Assembly (NCBI GenBank): GCA_026986355.1
Contig: JALSOO010000190.1
Location: 1 to 6,749 of the forward strand
Direction of reading: 5' to 3'
DNA length: 6,749 nucleotides
From: Campylobacteraceae bacterium
Lineage (GTDB): Bacteria; Campylobacterota; Campylobacteria; Campylobacterales; Sulfurovaceae
The notes under the pieces are model-generated. The model had not been told where the DNA came from. It did no database searches and was given only the letters and a program-made list of their open reading frames with translations. The position numbers and the translations under genes were made by a program. This document shows positions 5,997 through 6,749 of this stretch, in pieces (position 1 is the first letter of the stretch; each line of letters opens with the position of its first letter).

Positions 5997-6749
5997 TTAT
6001 CCTTTACCCTCTTTATCAAACCTAGCTTTCATTGTAGGATTTCCATGAGTTAATTTTTTTATGGTTAAATCATTAGCTTTATCATTAGCCAAACGCAAAT
6101 TTCTATCTGAAGAGAGTAGTGCCTCTTTTATCTTCTCTAAATGGCTAATGGTCTTGTCTATCTCTGATATTGCTGTATTGAACTTACGATTAGCCAACTC
6201 ATAGTTTTTTGAAAATCCTACTTTAAACTTCTCTATCTTATCCTCAAAATTACTTATATCAATACTCTGATTTCGCATTATATTTAATTCTGCTTTATAC
6301 TCCATAGATTTCATACCTGCATTTCTAAGAAGTGTAATAATTGGTATAAAAAATTGAGGACGAACCACATACATCTTCTCAAACTTATGAGAAACATCAA
6401 CAATTCCTGTATTATACAGCTCACTATCTGACTCCAATAAAGATACTAAAACTGCATATTCACACCCCTTTGTTTTACGGTCTTTATCTAACTTGGTAAA
6501 AAAGTCCTCATTTCTCTTTTTAGTAGCAGTCTCATCGCTCTCATTTTTCATCTCAAACATAATGGAGACTATCTCATTACCCTCTCTATCTGTTTCTCGA
6601 TAGATATAGTCACCTTTAGTACCTCTAGTAGCATCATTATCTTTTTCAAAATAGGCATTTTGAAAGCCTGTAGCTCGTAGCTTATCAAACTCAATCTCAC
6701 AATGCTGTTCTAATGTCTCCCCTACCATTTTAGTAGATAATTTCTGCTT
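5997..6749 (-). CDS. DUF2130-family protein, C-terminal part (N-terminus beyond window)
   Basis: The reading frame is open through the right edge. The ATG at 6728 is internal, because the seven codons before it (KQKLSTK) continue the family sequence, so about 250 residues are visible and the start is missing. Full-length members usually carry a long N-terminal coiled coil before this domain. Numbering from 6728, LEQHCEIEFDKLR (6-18), NAYFEKDNDATRGTKGDY (24-41), SIMFEMKNE (55-63), KGCEYAVLVSLLE (87-99), FFIPIITLLRNAG (126-138) and NDLTIKKLTHGNPTMK (219-234) are typical of DUF2130. D40 followed by E59-M-K61 in a predicted strand, then a strand at 90-97, resembles a PD-(D/E)XK nuclease core; that reading is my inference. 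Residues 160-220 look helical or coiled-coil. It ends 2 nt before the transporter and supplies that gene's ribosome site. The cellular role of the family is not established to my knowledge. Confidence 0.88.
   Translation of the reverse strand, partial: KQKLSTKMVGETLEQHCEIEFDKLRATGFQNAYFEKDNDATRGTKGDYIYRETDREGNEIVSIMFEMKNESDETATKKRNEDFFTKLDKDRKTKGCEYAVLVSLLESDSELYNTGIVDVSHKFEKMYVVRPQFFIPIITLLRNAGMKSMEYKAELNIMRNQSIDISNFEDKIEKFKVGFSKNYELANRKFNTAISEIDKTISHLEKIKEALLSSDRNLRLANDKANDLTIKKLTHGNPTMKARFDKEGKG

Noticed and set aside
5997..6728. DUF2130 gene as a complete 243-residue protein starting at 6728
   Set aside because: The frame continues open through the window edge with family-like residues (KQKLSTK) before this Met, and the family normally has a longer N-terminal coiled coil. 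It is treated as a partial gene, not a truncated one.

Overview
The window is AT-rich bacterial chromosome. It most likely comes from a Campylobacterota (epsilonproteobacterial) organism of the Sulfurimonas/Sulfurovum/Arcobacter kind. This rests on the style of the proteins (Lys/Ile/Asn-rich, compact), an LptD with only two cysteines, promoters with a strong TATAAT -10 box and no visible -35 box, and a structured RNA placed next to purD. The genus assignment is inference. Every recognisable gene lies on the minus strand, so the window reads from its right end to its left end.

Right block, 6749 to 4442: three tightly packed genes with 2-nt gaps. They are the C-terminal part of a DUF2130 protein (its start is beyond the window edge), a FieF-like cation diffusion facilitator, and hemD (uroporphyrinogen-III synthase). 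They look like one operon. No convincing terminator follows hemD.

Middle, 4441 to 4041: about 400 bases without a protein gene. On the minus strand it holds a roughly 189-nt structured RNA (about 4378 to 4190) with its own extended -10 promoter. Its two ends form a 13-bp closing helix and it has a long apical stem. I interpret it as 6S RNA (ssrS), the RNA polymerase-binding regulator. Between it and purD lie a possible long-loop hairpin and a clear purD -10 box.

Left block, 4022 to 1: purD (GAR synthetase, purine synthesis), lptD (outer-membrane LPS translocon) and the N-terminal 210 residues of an MlaD/MCE-family lipid-transport protein, cut by the left edge. A perfect 8-bp stem-loop sits in the purD-lptD gap. 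lptD and the mlaD-like gene are 3 nt apart and probably translationally coupled, which pairs two envelope-lipid transport functions.

Most of this is housekeeping. The points most worth a second look are the unannotated 6S-like RNA and its link to purD, the PD-(D/E)XK nuclease-like signature in the DUF2130 protein, the likely GTG start of purD, and the stem-loop preceded by three tandem stop codons between purD and lptD. I found no mobile element, CRISPR array, tRNA or rRNA, and no convincing novel defence or biosynthetic system.
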